From NCBI GenBank assembly GCA_023436305.1, contig JAEZJQ010000029.1:1-64000 (forward strand): a stretch of DNA of 64,000 bases. Direction: 5' to 3'. The position numbers were made by a program, and so were the translations under genes. Of the stretch, positions 46,801 through 56,752 are shown in pieces (the stretch's first letter is position 1; the number at the start of each line of letters is the position of its first letter). This DNA is from Bacillota bacterium. GTDB lineage: Bacteria; Bacillota; UBA4882; UBA8346. The notes under the pieces are model-generated. The model did not search any database and had not been told where the DNA came from. It worked only from the letters and a program-made list of their open reading frames with translations.

Positions 46801-48230
46801 TTCGTAAGCGCCAGGGCTTCCTCCAATACGACATGGCAATTGGTCCCGCTGAAACCAAACGCGCTGATACCGGCCCTGCGAGGGGAACCATCCGTAGAAT
46901 TCCATTCACGGGGACAATCATTGACATACACCGGGCTATTCAAAAAGTTGATATAGGGATTTGGGGAGTTAAAATTGATACTGGGTGGAATTTTTTTATT
47001 CTTTAACGCCAAAATCACCTTGATAACCGATGCCATCCCGGAAGCCGCCACCAGGTGTCCAACATTGGTTTTGACGGAACCGATCCCGCAAAACTGCTTT
47101 TTGGTGGTGAATTCCTCAAAAGCGGATTGAATCCCTTTTATTTCAATGGGATCTCCCAAGTTGGTGCCCGTGCCGTGGGCTTCGATATACGATATGGTTT
47201 CCGGATCGATTTTGGCGTCTTTCCAGGCTCTAATCATTAATTCTTTCTGTGCTTCCGCGTTCGGCGCTGTAATCCCATTGGAAGCACCATCGTTGTTGAT
47301 TGCGCTTCCCTTGATTATGGCATAAATATGATCGTGATCGGCGACGGCTTTATCCAATGGTTTTAAGACGAGCACCCCGGCTCCTTCTCCCCAAACCGTG
47401 CCACTGGCACCTTTATCAAAGGTTCTTACGCAATCATCGCTTGACTCCACCATTCCCATGGCGTTCTTTATACTCGGAAACAACCGGACATGAATACCGC
47501 CGGCAATAGCCACATCACATTCTCTATTTTTTAATGACCGGCATGCCTCATGGATGCCCACCAGTCCTGAGGAACAGGCCGTGTCAATCACCACGCTCGG
47601 GCCTTGAAAATTATAGATATATGAGATACGGCTGGCTAAAATACCCGCCCAGGAACCGGTCAGGTGCATCTCATCCGGTTCGGTCACATATTGATACATC
47701 GTGGCGAAAGTGTGATCATCTCCCGCAAACACTCCAACTTTGGCGCCATATAATTTTGGGCCGCCGTAACCGGAATCTTCCATCGCTTCATAGGCCGTTT
47801 CCAAAAAAATGCGCTGTAACGGATCCATAAATATCGCTTCCTTGGGGGCTATGTTGAAAAAGGCAGCGTCAAATTTATCAATCTCGTGTAAGTAACCGCC
47901 TTTTCCATAAAATCGATTGCCCTGGGCCTCATATTCCCGCGCATTACCGCCTAACATCCGGGCCATGAGCGACTTGTCGGATAAATCCCGGCAATCCTTG
48001 CTTCTTCCGGGGGGAAAATCATCGATACAGTTGATTTCATGGATTAAATTATCCCAAAATTCATCCGGATTGGCCGCTTTGGGAAACCTGCAGGCCATGC
48101 CGATAATGGCGATCTCACTTCCACTATTGGAAGCCAGGTCTTGCAGCTCTTTCAACATGGTTGTGGCATCGTCAAGTGATAACTGTTTGACGGCGACTTG
48201 ATTGTAAATATATTTGGCAACAGTTTTCAA
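43839..48230 (-). CDS. PKS module KS-DH-ACP fused to a BtrH-like domain
   Basis: The product is 1463 residues. Order: N-terminal docking helices (1-35, QVAVKQLSLDDATTMLKEL); KS (about 38-460) with DTACSSGLVG (Cys near 218), EAHGTGT and NVGHLVAASG; a post-KS linker typical of AT-less modules; DH (about 690-940) with DHRIGENHLLP and the second motif LHPALLDKA; ACP (about 1000-1070) with LGGNSLFAV; then about 370 residues of BtrH-like sequence with KHCFYNSLFPVI (Cys near 1117) and HWAHSLLIYGYD. There is no AT, KR or thioesterase. The DH motif has Glu where Gly is usual. With no KR, the DH has no obvious substrate from this module. The fused domain is likely to release the chain or pass it to the free ACP. 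The start overlaps the upstream gene by four bases. Confidence 0.85.
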   Translation of the reverse strand: MKTVAKYIYNQVAVKQLSLDDATTMLKELQDLASNSGSEIAIIGMACRFPKAANPDEFWDNLIHEINCIDDFPPGRSKDCRDLSDKSLMARMLGGNAREYEAQGNRFYGKGGYLHEIDKFDAAFFNIAPKEAIFMDPLQRIFLETAYEAMEDSGYGGPKLYGAKVGVFAGDDHTFATMYQYVTEPDEMHLTGSWAGILASRISYIYNFQGPSVVIDTACSSGLVGIHEACRSLKNRECDVAIAGGIHVRLFPSIKNAMGMVESSDDCVRTFDKGASGTVWGEGAGVLVLKPLDKAVADHDHIYAIIKGSAINNDGASNGITAPNAEAQKELMIRAWKDAKIDPETISYIEAHGTGTNLGDPIEIKGIQSAFEEFTTKKQFCGIGSVKTNVGHLVAASGMASVIKVILALKNKKIPPSINFNSPNPYINFLNSPVYVNDCPREWNSTDGSPRRAGISAFGFSGTNCHVVLEEALALTKKETNPPQNRIGILTVSARNKNVLKEFLKRYDSFLDQATEADFGNICYSANTGRGHYNFRIALIATNLEELKQKIAALNRIDDDKLREPGIYFGTYRIVPDYKTPNRAANELTEQEKRELSAGAAQKLREFLNTAGNMGISRDFAGELCQVYIKGADIVWDDLYQDRDFIKVSVPVYPLERIKYWAKPNIAETEGLPTSELNHPLLDRCLTDYIINQDIYLTQFSEKRHWVLSDHRIGENHLLPVTVYLEMAYETCRKYFTDTLIVLQDVEFIAPLVVKKGKSMDVQTVIRKEDGFYEFIIGSKPAPGKTWVIHSKGKIRSADWEKRMETSASYQISELIAACHKETGKLEPNQFGGVFQFGPHWSNSGEVFFGEGEAVLRLQLPEDFQDELKQYTLHPALLDKAVNFISRKIGEGVYLPFFYQKLTINHALPGEFFSYVRLQNQADNRETVSINATLIDLSGKVIAEIENYTIKRIPDSEVERLTVENDPLTGLEPEKNPVADDEWDIVLKGRDSEAEYTETEKSIGRIWGRLLQLEEISIDDSFSGLGGNSLFAVKMEAEMEQNNIGVSMADIYEYPTIKELAVYIDSKRMNRELPKQSLHERPSQTPDVKVENTGQNYRPGNVRLDNIEPFNEVFYKHCFYNSLFPVILHYDRNLYPFLVNDILTYGSDRDRNWMNSDISYLPGDNLRQILNFMGISIYTKRHGTGNKIQSAITGQEQKLINCIANDMGLFIDKEDDIGNLVADIKRSISSHKPVIIWVDCFHESIRPDCYHKIHWAHSLLIYGYDDDEQCFDIIEHNHRENLTYQKCKIHYQDVFNSYKGFIEYYRTEEDFPTYYEFELTNKDDFLIDKDKYFSAYKKNMLHKRVDIYYGLQCLKGIIHEIRETMNHETTFKLHHEDILYRINRMIAAKQVEKYKNEQLLTDQHEIHDITELIIEQWTSIRNMIVKYSHLSMYDAGKFQQISGRFEQIYLLECKYTGLIFDLF

Positions 48231-51200
48231 ACTTGATCGCTCCCTTCTAACCTTTCGATCACAATCTCAATCGATTTGAGATAGGCCCGGATCAATTTTT
48301 CAACCTGCGTCTGTTTCAGTCTTTGTTTATTATAATGGCAAGTAAAACGAATCTCATCGCCGGTTATCGATTTTACATTCCACATCAAGTCATAATGGGC
48401 CAGGGGTTTGCGCGTCAAGTCATAACCATTGGCGAAAAACGGGATAATGCTATGCTTGTTTTTGGTGACTCGGGTTTTATTGAATTGTTGGATATCATAA
48501 ATCGCGTCCTTGGAAATATTCATAAATTTTTGTTTTACCGCTTGAAAGAGATCCAGAAGGGCCGTAATCTCGCTTAGTTCGATCTTGAGCGGGAAAACGT
48601 GATTGGCATCCGCTAATATCGTTTGTACCACAACGCTGGGCTGTTCGCTAATTTCCGCCAGTAAATAGCAGTAGGTTGCTAAGAGTATCTCCGGTATTCC
48701 AACACCAATCCGGTCTGCGATATTTTTAAGTTTCGCCGGACGGGTACCGTCAATTTGAAATTTAAAGACCAGAGCCCCGCTTTCTTTACCCGCTGTCCCA
48801 AAATACTCCTCGGGAAAGGGGAGTTCCTCCAACTGAGTCATTGGCGCCGTTTGGCCGGTTTCAATGAACTGGGCCAGCCTTGCGATGGTGGGATAGGCAA
48901 AAATATCCGTGACATCAACTTTTCCGGAGTAAAGCCCGTTCAGACGATTATGCATTAAAACCACCAGGAGTGAATTTCCACCTAAATTAAAGAAATTATC
49001 TCGGGTACCCACCCGGTCGGTTTTTAACAACTCCTGCCAGACGGTCGCCAACTGTTTCTCAATTACGGTTTGAGGCGCCACATATTCCACTCCCGAATCA
49101 GGCGAATGCCGGTCCGCTTTGGGCAAAGCCTTGCGATCAATCTTGCCGCTCGGAGTCTGGGGAATCCGCTCCAGTTGGCTGAATGATGCCGGTATCATGT
49201 AATCCGGCAGACACTGCTCCATATACTCCCGTAATTCGGCTGCCGTGAGTTTCCGGCTGGCTACAAAATAAGCGTGGAGAGATTTCAATCCGTTATCGTC
49301 CGCCCTGTCGATCACGACCGCTCCTTGAATCGCTTCATGCTGTAATAACCGGTTTTCGATTTCTCCCAGTTCGATCCGGTAACCCCTGATCTTCACCTGG
49401 TAATCGATGCGCCCTAGAAACTCAATATTTCCGTTCTGCAGCCATCGGGCCGTATCTCCGGTCCGGTACATTCGTTCTCCGGGCCGGAATGGGTTCGGTA
49501 CAAATTTCCCGGCGGTTAGTTCCGGCCGTTTCCAATAGCCCCTTGCCAGGCCATCCCCCGCGATACATAACTCTCCGATGACTCCCACCGGTTGAGGGTG
49601 ATTATTCGAGTCAACAATATAAATTTGGGTATTGGCGATGGGCGTCCCGATATTTACGGCGGTTTCGGCCGTTAAGTCCTTGACCGTGGACCAGATGGTG
49701 GTTTCTGTGGGCCCATACATATTGTAAATTTTGGCCCGGGTCAATTTCCGGACTTCGTCCAATAAGTTTTCCGGTAATGCCTCACCGCCAATCATGATCT
49801 CGGTTAAGTTTTCAAAACAAGGCCGGTAACGTTCATCACTGAGCAGTAACTGTAAACGTGACGGCGTAATTTGCAGCATATCAATCCGGTTTTGGATGAT
49901 TACCTCACTTAACAACTTGGGATCCAGTTGTTCCTTTTCGGAGGCGATGACAATCTTTAATCCCCCGGCCAGTGCTAGTAATGTTTCCAATCCGAAGATA
50001 TCAAATGAAATCGTGGTTAACGCCAGGATGGTTTTACCGGCGGCAAAATCGATCCGGCTCATGATCCCCCGGATAAAATTATGGACCGCCTGGTGTTCGA
50101 TGATGACCCCTTTGGGGTGGCCGGTGGAACCGGAAGTATAGATAATATAAGCCGCATCCCGGGCGGTATTTTCCTTAGAAAGTCCTGCCCCATTGCCCCG
50201 GAAAACCCCGGGTTCGTTTAAATCCAGCATAATACCGCTAAATTGAACCTTTGCGGTTAGTTCACCCCGGGTTAACAGGATTTCGGTTTCACTATCCTCC
50301 AGCATATACTTGATTCGTTCCCCGGGATATTCGGGATCGATGGGCAAGTATGCGCCACCGGCCTTCATGATGGCCATGATTCCGGTGATCATTTCCAGGG
50401 AGCGATTCACCATGATGGCGACGGGCTTATTGGGTTTCACCCCATGCCCTTGGAGTACCCCGGCCAAGCGGCCTGCTTGTTCATTCAGTTCCCGGTAAGT
50501 CAATGTTTCATTTTTAAATTGAAGAGCGATGGCCTCGGGAGTTCTAGCGGCCTGTTCTTCAAATAACTCATGAATCAGCTTTTCCGTCCGGTATTCCATC
50601 CGGGTGTCATTGAACCTCTTGAGAATTTGCTCTTTCTCTTCCCGGGATAAAATCTCCAAATCTTTGAGCTGAATCGAAGGATTGGCGGTAACTGCCGTTA
50701 AAATATTGATAAAATGCCTGGTTAATCGGATGATGGTTTCCTGTTTAAAGAGTTTGGTGCAATATTCCAAATTACATAAGATTTTTTGTTCCTCGGTTTC
50801 AATCGCTTCCAAAGCCAAATCAAACTTGGCAGCTTTATGGGTATACGGAAACGGAATAAACCGTAAACCCATAGATTCTCTGGCGACAATATCCATATTT
50901 TGCAAAACAAACATTACATCAAATATCGGGTTCCGGCTTAAATCCCTTCTCAGATTCAACTTATCAATCATGACTTCAAATTGGTACTCTTGGTTATCAA
51001 AAGCTTTTAAGGAGTTTTCCTTGACTTGGGCCAAAAATTCGGAAAAATTCTTATTTCCGGCCGGATAATTCCGCATTGCCAGGGTGTTGATAAATACTCC
51101 GATAATTTTCTCAAGACCCAGATGAGACCGCCCGGCCACCGGCGAGCCGATGATGATATCATCTTGCCCGGTATACTTGAATAAAAGAACATTATACGCC

Positions 51201-54200
51201 GCCAGTAACACCATATATAGAGTAGCCCCGTTTAGCGCGGCGATCCGATTGGTTTGCCCGGTTAACTCCGGACCTATTTCAAATTCCACTCGGTCCCCTT
51301 CAAAACTTTGGATCGCAGGCCTAGGATAGTCTAGCGGTAAATTAAGCTGGGGAAGCTCCCCGGAGAAGGTTTGAAGCCAGTATTCTTCTTGATTTTTTAT
51401 TTTGGGGCTGCGAAAAACCTCATTTTGCCATGCGGCAAAGTCCTTATAATGAATCTGCGGGTTTGGCAAGTTTTTTCCTTCATATAAGTCAATAAACTCG
51501 TTCATGAGAATTCCCACGGAGAAACCATCGGAAACAATATGATGCAAATCATAGATTAGCACATACCTGGTATCCGATATTTTAAAGAGCCCCACCCGAA
51601 GTAACGGCGCCCTGTTCAAATCAAAGGGACGGACGAAATCATCAATGATTTCCCGGATTTGGCTTTCATCCGTTTCCTGATAACTCACGGAAAATTCCAC
51701 CGCGGGGTGAATCCGCTGTACCGGCTCTCCGTTCACTGTTTCAAATGTGGTCCGCAGGCATTCCTGCCGCCTAATCAGCTCTTGAAATGCTTCTTCAAGC
51801 CTTTGCCGGTCCAGTTTCCCCTCCACCAGCAAAACGAATGGCGTATTGTAACTGAGATTCGCACCTTCGATTTGATGGAGAATAAACATACGCTTTTGAG
51901 CTGATGACATCGGGTAAAATTCTTGGTGCGGCAGGGGTTGAATGGCCAAGTCCGCCGGATCCTTTGAACCTGATGTCCCGGGGTGTTTAAATCCGCCTTT
52001 CTCATCAATATATTTGGACAACTCCACGATGGAAGAATAGGTGAAAATATCGGAGATGTTAATGACTTCCGGATACTCAAAGTCAATGGCATTGAATAGT
52101 TGGCCGGCCAAAATCGAGTCGCCGCCCATATCATAAAAGTTTTGATGAACATCAATTTCCGCTAGGCCCAAAACCCGGGCCCAAATCTGGGCCATGATAT
52201 AAACTGTCTGCCCCTCATCCTGGCTGTTAATCCCGATTAATTTTGCTTTTGGAAAATTTTTGCTAGCAGAATCCGCTTGACCGCCGGCAACTTGAGTTTT
52301 TTGGCGCTTAATGGCCGCGCTGATTCGTTCCGATAGTTGAAATGGTAAATCGGTATTTACTGCGGTAATCATTGAATAATTCAATTCACCGAAGATGATC
52401 CGCGAACTACACCCTCTGTCCCGTGAGCTAACGTACGCGAGGATCTCCTCAAAGATATCCAATGCATTGTTGCGGGGCACCGGTTTAAAAATCAGCTTTT
52501 GGCCGGTTACTCCATAATCAGCGGCCATTCCCGTCTCTTCCCATAACGGCCAATTGATGCTGATCGTTTTTTTCCCTTGTTTGTTCCGGTATGCCGCATA
52601 GGCATCAAGATATGAATTGGCAGCGTTATAGTCACTTTGTCCAGGTCCGCCGGTAATTGTGACAATCGAGGAGAACATGATGAAGAAATCCAAATCATCG
52701 GTCCCAGTCAGCTTGTCAAGCAGCCAGGTTCCCTGAATCTTGGGAGTAACCACATTTTTAAAAGTTTGGATATCCTTTTTAATCATAAAACCGGCTCCGG
52801 CAATCCCTGCCGCGTGAATAACGCCGTTAATCCTGCCGTATTTACTCCGCAACCCATCCAGTACCGGCTTTAAACTACTTTCACTGGAGACATCCGCGCT
52901 AAAAATCAACACTTCCGAGCCGGCCTGTTCCATTTCCCGGATCGCCGCAATTTTGGCCTGGAGCTTTTGATCTTCATTTCGTGTTAATATCTCATCCCAG
53001 GATTCGCGGCCGGGCATGGCGGTCCGGTTGATTAAAGCCAAGGTAATCTTCGCTTTTCCGGTCATGTACTTTCCAATTTCCATCCCTACACCACCAGTCC
53101 CACCGGTGATGATATAAACACCGCCCGCACGCATGCTCGCGCTGTCTTTGATTACTTGGCCCGGTTCCTTTTGGAGTTCCACGGTTTGGAGTTCCTCAAT
53201 GTACCTTTGATTGTGGCGATAAGCCACCTGGTAGACGGAACCCGGCGACAGGATTTCTAATATAATGTTATCGGGCGTTGTATGGTGATCAATATCAATG
53301 ACGCGGCATCTTAATTTGTCATTCTCGGAAAACACCGTTTTACCCAGCCCGAAAAGCGCGGCGGGAGCAGGATTGATGCTGTCTTCAGTTTTGGTTACTT
53401 CATTGACATTGTCGGCAATTAAGACCAGATCGATTCCATCACGGCAATTGTAACCGGCCAATGCCCGGGATAGATAAAACAGGCTATAAAGCCCCTTGGA
53501 CTGTTTTTCTTCCAATTCCGTCAAACTTTCCGGCCGGCCGGTCTCTTTAACAATGGACATCAAATGGATGATTTGAGAGATTCTTTGGTCCTTTAGTGCA
53601 TCCACTAATCTTCGATAGCCGGATTCCTCACCGGTTATCCGGAATTTACGGTCCGTGATTTGTTCGTAACCGGAACCGGGTTCAACCTCGATCAGATCTC
53701 TCCCTTCCCTTTTCAACCCTTCCATAATCCGGTCGGCGATTCCGGTTTCATCTTTAAAAATTAAAATACTTCCTTGATCAGTGGGTAAAGCGTCGGTCTT
53801 CAATTTTTCCGGTAACCATGTGAAACTGTAATATAAAATTTCAGCGGTGGCTTTTTTGATGTTAAGTTTCCGGTCTTTTACCTTCTTTAGCGAATAATCC
53901 TCAATTTCGATAAAAACTTGTCCCGACTCATCCATTAAAGTAGCATCCAGGAGAATCGTTTCCAGGTTTCCGGTTCCCTGATCCTTACGCCTCATGTAAC
54001 AATAAAAACTGGCCGGCATCCGGCCGTAAACGGTCATTCGTTTGTACATAAGCGGCAGCCGCATTCCTTCAATGCTCTGACTGAACGCATCGGCGGCCTG
54101 GTCCATTAAGGCGGGATGGATCCCGTAATCATGAAGATCATCGACAAACTCGTCCGGTAGTTTGAATTGCAATAACGCCTGGCCATTTTTTCCCGCCCCG

Positions 54201-56752
54201 GAAATGATATTCCGCCAGCGAGGGCCAATGATAATGTTCTCAGTCCCGGTGCTTTCGGGGAACTCAATCCGGTTACGCTCAACATCCAGTTTTTCTTTCA
54301 ACTCCGCCAGATCATACCGGGCGATTTCTCCGGATCTTACCCGGTAAATCTTCCCCCGGGCATGAATGGTCCATTGTTTATCGCCCAAACTATTGGCCAC
54401 CGGGGTGGCAACGACAAATTCAAGATATTCGGACTCCTTTTTGACAATGGTCTGGACTTCCTTTTTCTCACCGGGATCGACCACCAGGGGATTGACGAAT
54501 AGAAAATCCCGGAGTTCAAAAGGGCTATTATCATAAAAGGCTTCGGCCGCCACTCTGGCCATCTCCAGATAGGTTGTACCGGGAGCGATATAATAATTTA
54601 AAACCCGGTGTTCGTTTAAAACCCATTGTTTATCTACCGTAAATTCGGTGGTGTAAATTTTTAGATCAAGGGAGTCAGCCAATAATGTATGCAATAATGG
54701 ATGGATGGGTTTGGAACTCATTTGTATCCCACTGATCTCGGCGTTATTCGGGGGAGCCCAACATTTGATCCGTTCCAATGGGTATACGGGCAGGCTTATT
54801 TTCCGGAAACCCTGATCTTGATACAATTCATCCCAGGCGATATCCGCACCTCGGATATACAACCGGCAAAGTCCGGCGGCGAACTCCGGATACTCCGCTG
54901 AAAAACGCATATCACTTTCGGTTAGTATATACTCTTTCAATTTTTGACTCGCGGTGGTGTTCAGCCGCCTTCTTTCATTCTCCGTTATCTCATTTTCAGC
55001 GAGATCCGTTTTATGATCCGGGACAATCTTATACTCACCGTAAAAAATCCCCGGCTCCCGAATCTCTCCCGGCTCCGCCGCTTTGAGCCTGGTGATTTTT
55101 TGTTTTAAATCTTCCAAATTGGCTACGATCAAAGCGAGTCTGTAATTATAATGTCCCCTGCCGGTATTGGCGGTATAGCAAATATTCCCCAAATCCGCTT
55201 CCGGGTTTTGTTCCAAAAATTCATCGTATCGTTTTACTAACTCTTGCAGGGTATTTTTATTCCGGGCCGATATTGTCAAAATTCCGGGCAGATTTTGGGG
55301 AAGGCTGGTTCCTCCGGCAAATGCGGGGGCCTCCTCCAATATAACATGGCAATTGGTGCCACTGAAACCGAAAGCGCTGACACCGGCCCGGCGGGGTAAT
55401 CCATCCATGGAGTCCCACGGACGGGAACGGTCATTGACATATACCGGGCTATGTAAAAAGTTGATATAGGGATTCGGGGAATTAAAATTGATACTGGGCG
55501 GGATTTCTTTATTTTTTAAGGCCAATATCACCTTGATGGCCGATGCCAATCCGGAGGCCGCTACCAGGTGTCCTACATTGGTTTTGACGGATCCAATTCC
55601 ACAAAATTGTTTTTTATTGGTAAATTCCTCGAATGCGGCGGTTATCCCTTTGATTTCGATGGGATCTCCCAGTTTGGTTCCAGTCCCATGAGTTTCAATG
55701 TATGATATGGTTTCCGGATCGATTTTGGCCTCTTTCCAAGCCTTGATGAGTAATTCTTTCTGGGCTTCGGCATTGGGCGCGGTAATACCGCTGGAAGCGC
55801 CATCATTGTTTATGGCGCCGCCTTTGATTACGGCATGAATATGATCACGATCGGCAATGGCCTTGTCCAACGGTTTCAAGATTAGCACTCCGGCCCCTTC
55901 ACCCCATACTGTGCCACTGGCATCCTTATCGAAGGTTCTCACGTGTTCATCGCTAGATTCCACCATTTCCATACTGCTGGGCACACCTTTTTTATCCGCA
56001 AGTATCGCTACCTGTATACCCCCGGCGATTGCCAAATCACATTCCTTATTATTGATGGCCCGGCATGCCTCATACACGGCCACCAGTCCCGAGGAACAGG
56101 CTGTATCAACCACCATGCTCGGGCCCCGGAAATTGAATATATATGAGATACGGCTGGCTAAAATACCGGCCCAATTACCAGTCAACTGCATCTCATTGGG
56201 TTCGGTCACGTATTTGTACATTGTGGAATGGGTGTGATCCTTCCCCGCAAATACTCCGGCTTTCGAACCATATAATTTTTGGCCTCCATATCCGGCATCT
56301 TCCATGGCTTCATATACCGTCTCCAAAAATATGCGCTGTAACGGATCCATATACATTGCTTCCTTGGGGGATATCTTAAAAAAGGCGGCATCGAATTTAT
56401 CGACCTCGTTTAAGTAACCTCCTTTTACAAAAATATTGTCTCCGTTCGTATTTTGCTCCGGCGAATTTTTGCTTAACAACCGGGCATAAAGCGACTTGGC
56501 ACATAAGTCCTGCCAATCCTTCCCCCGGGCATCGGGAAAAACATCAATACAATTGATTCCATTGATTAAATTATACCAATATTGATTCAAATCCGCGGCT
56601 TTCGGAAACTTTCCGGCCATTCCGATGACGGCAATCTCAAAGTTATTCCCCGCTGTTCTATCCTGAAGCTCCTTGAGCATAGTTATGGCGTCATCTTGGG
56701 ATAGTTGTTTCGCGGCTACCAGATCATAAATTAATTTCGTAATGGTTTTCAT
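48227..56752 (-). CDS. Hybrid PKS-NRPS: KS-DH-KR-ACP-C-A-PCP plus condensation C-lobe
   Basis: The product is 2841 residues. Docking helices (1-35) precede KS (Cys near 215 in DTACSSGLVA; ETHGTGT). DH near 700-900 has EHRVLNYYIAP, with Asn in place of the usual Gly. KR near 1210-1400 has ITGGTGGVG and QSDYNAAN, intact. ACP is near 1545 (MGGDSILAG). The condensation domain has HHIVSDG near 1742. The A domain has YTSGSTG near 2207 and FDIFGLETL, TEIMIGGEA and NMYGPTETTIW; its read pocket D-I-L-Q-M-G-M-I-W is close to the glycine code. PCP is near 2587 (LGGNSLLVV). The last 220 residues resemble only the C-lobe of a condensation domain. There is no AT, so malonyl units must come in trans. Four-base overlaps with both neighbouring genes couple its translation. 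Confidence 0.9.
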   Translation of the reverse strand: MKTITKLIYDLVAAKQLSQDDAITMLKELQDRTAGNNFEIAVIGMAGKFPKAADLNQYWYNLINGINCIDVFPDARGKDWQDLCAKSLYARLLSKNSPEQNTNGDNIFVKGGYLNEVDKFDAAFFKISPKEAMYMDPLQRIFLETVYEAMEDAGYGGQKLYGSKAGVFAGKDHTHSTMYKYVTEPNEMQLTGNWAGILASRISYIFNFRGPSMVVDTACSSGLVAVYEACRAINNKECDLAIAGGIQVAILADKKGVPSSMEMVESSDEHVRTFDKDASGTVWGEGAGVLILKPLDKAIADRDHIHAVIKGGAINNDGASSGITAPNAEAQKELLIKAWKEAKIDPETISYIETHGTGTKLGDPIEIKGITAAFEEFTNKKQFCGIGSVKTNVGHLVAASGLASAIKVILALKNKEIPPSINFNSPNPYINFLHSPVYVNDRSRPWDSMDGLPRRAGVSAFGFSGTNCHVILEEAPAFAGGTSLPQNLPGILTISARNKNTLQELVKRYDEFLEQNPEADLGNICYTANTGRGHYNYRLALIVANLEDLKQKITRLKAAEPGEIREPGIFYGEYKIVPDHKTDLAENEITENERRRLNTTASQKLKEYILTESDMRFSAEYPEFAAGLCRLYIRGADIAWDELYQDQGFRKISLPVYPLERIKCWAPPNNAEISGIQMSSKPIHPLLHTLLADSLDLKIYTTEFTVDKQWVLNEHRVLNYYIAPGTTYLEMARVAAEAFYDNSPFELRDFLFVNPLVVDPGEKKEVQTIVKKESEYLEFVVATPVANSLGDKQWTIHARGKIYRVRSGEIARYDLAELKEKLDVERNRIEFPESTGTENIIIGPRWRNIISGAGKNGQALLQFKLPDEFVDDLHDYGIHPALMDQAADAFSQSIEGMRLPLMYKRMTVYGRMPASFYCYMRRKDQGTGNLETILLDATLMDESGQVFIEIEDYSLKKVKDRKLNIKKATAEILYYSFTWLPEKLKTDALPTDQGSILIFKDETGIADRIMEGLKREGRDLIEVEPGSGYEQITDRKFRITGEESGYRRLVDALKDQRISQIIHLMSIVKETGRPESLTELEEKQSKGLYSLFYLSRALAGYNCRDGIDLVLIADNVNEVTKTEDSINPAPAALFGLGKTVFSENDKLRCRVIDIDHHTTPDNIILEILSPGSVYQVAYRHNQRYIEELQTVELQKEPGQVIKDSASMRAGGVYIITGGTGGVGMEIGKYMTGKAKITLALINRTAMPGRESWDEILTRNEDQKLQAKIAAIREMEQAGSEVLIFSADVSSESSLKPVLDGLRSKYGRINGVIHAAGIAGAGFMIKKDIQTFKNVVTPKIQGTWLLDKLTGTDDLDFFIMFSSIVTITGGPGQSDYNAANSYLDAYAAYRNKQGKKTISINWPLWEETGMAADYGVTGQKLIFKPVPRNNALDIFEEILAYVSSRDRGCSSRIIFGELNYSMITAVNTDLPFQLSERISAAIKRQKTQVAGGQADSASKNFPKAKLIGINSQDEGQTVYIMAQIWARVLGLAEIDVHQNFYDMGGDSILAGQLFNAIDFEYPEVINISDIFTYSSIVELSKYIDEKGGFKHPGTSGSKDPADLAIQPLPHQEFYPMSSAQKRMFILHQIEGANLSYNTPFVLLVEGKLDRQRLEEAFQELIRRQECLRTTFETVNGEPVQRIHPAVEFSVSYQETDESQIREIIDDFVRPFDLNRAPLLRVGLFKISDTRYVLIYDLHHIVSDGFSVGILMNEFIDLYEGKNLPNPQIHYKDFAAWQNEVFRSPKIKNQEEYWLQTFSGELPQLNLPLDYPRPAIQSFEGDRVEFEIGPELTGQTNRIAALNGATLYMVLLAAYNVLLFKYTGQDDIIIGSPVAGRSHLGLEKIIGVFINTLAMRNYPAGNKNFSEFLAQVKENSLKAFDNQEYQFEVMIDKLNLRRDLSRNPIFDVMFVLQNMDIVARESMGLRFIPFPYTHKAAKFDLALEAIETEEQKILCNLEYCTKLFKQETIIRLTRHFINILTAVTANPSIQLKDLEILSREEKEQILKRFNDTRMEYRTEKLIHELFEEQAARTPEAIALQFKNETLTYRELNEQAGRLAGVLQGHGVKPNKPVAIMVNRSLEMITGIMAIMKAGGAYLPIDPEYPGERIKYMLEDSETEILLTRGELTAKVQFSGIMLDLNEPGVFRGNGAGLSKENTARDAAYIIYTSGSTGHPKGVIIEHQAVHNFIRGIMSRIDFAAGKTILALTTISFDIFGLETLLALAGGLKIVIASEKEQLDPKLLSEVIIQNRIDMLQITPSRLQLLLSDERYRPCFENLTEIMIGGEALPENLLDEVRKLTRAKIYNMYGPTETTIWSTVKDLTAETAVNIGTPIANTQIYIVDSNNHPQPVGVIGELCIAGDGLARGYWKRPELTAGKFVPNPFRPGERMYRTGDTARWLQNGNIEFLGRIDYQVKIRGYRIELGEIENRLLQHEAIQGAVVIDRADDNGLKSLHAYFVASRKLTAAELREYMEQCLPDYMIPASFSQLERIPQTPSGKIDRKALPKADRHSPDSGVEYVAPQTVIEKQLATVWQELLKTDRVGTRDNFFNLGGNSLLVVLMHNRLNGLYSGKVDVTDIFAYPTIARLAQFIETGQTAPMTQLEELPFPEEYFGTAGKESGALVFKFQIDGTRPAKLKNIADRIGVGIPEILLATYCYLLAEISEQPSVVVQTILADANHVFPLKIELSEITALLDLFQAVKQKFMNISKDAIYDIQQFNKTRVTKNKHSIIPFFANGYDLTRKPLAHYDLMWNVKSITGDEIRFTCHYNKQRLKQTQVEKLIRAYLKSIEIVIERLEGSDQV

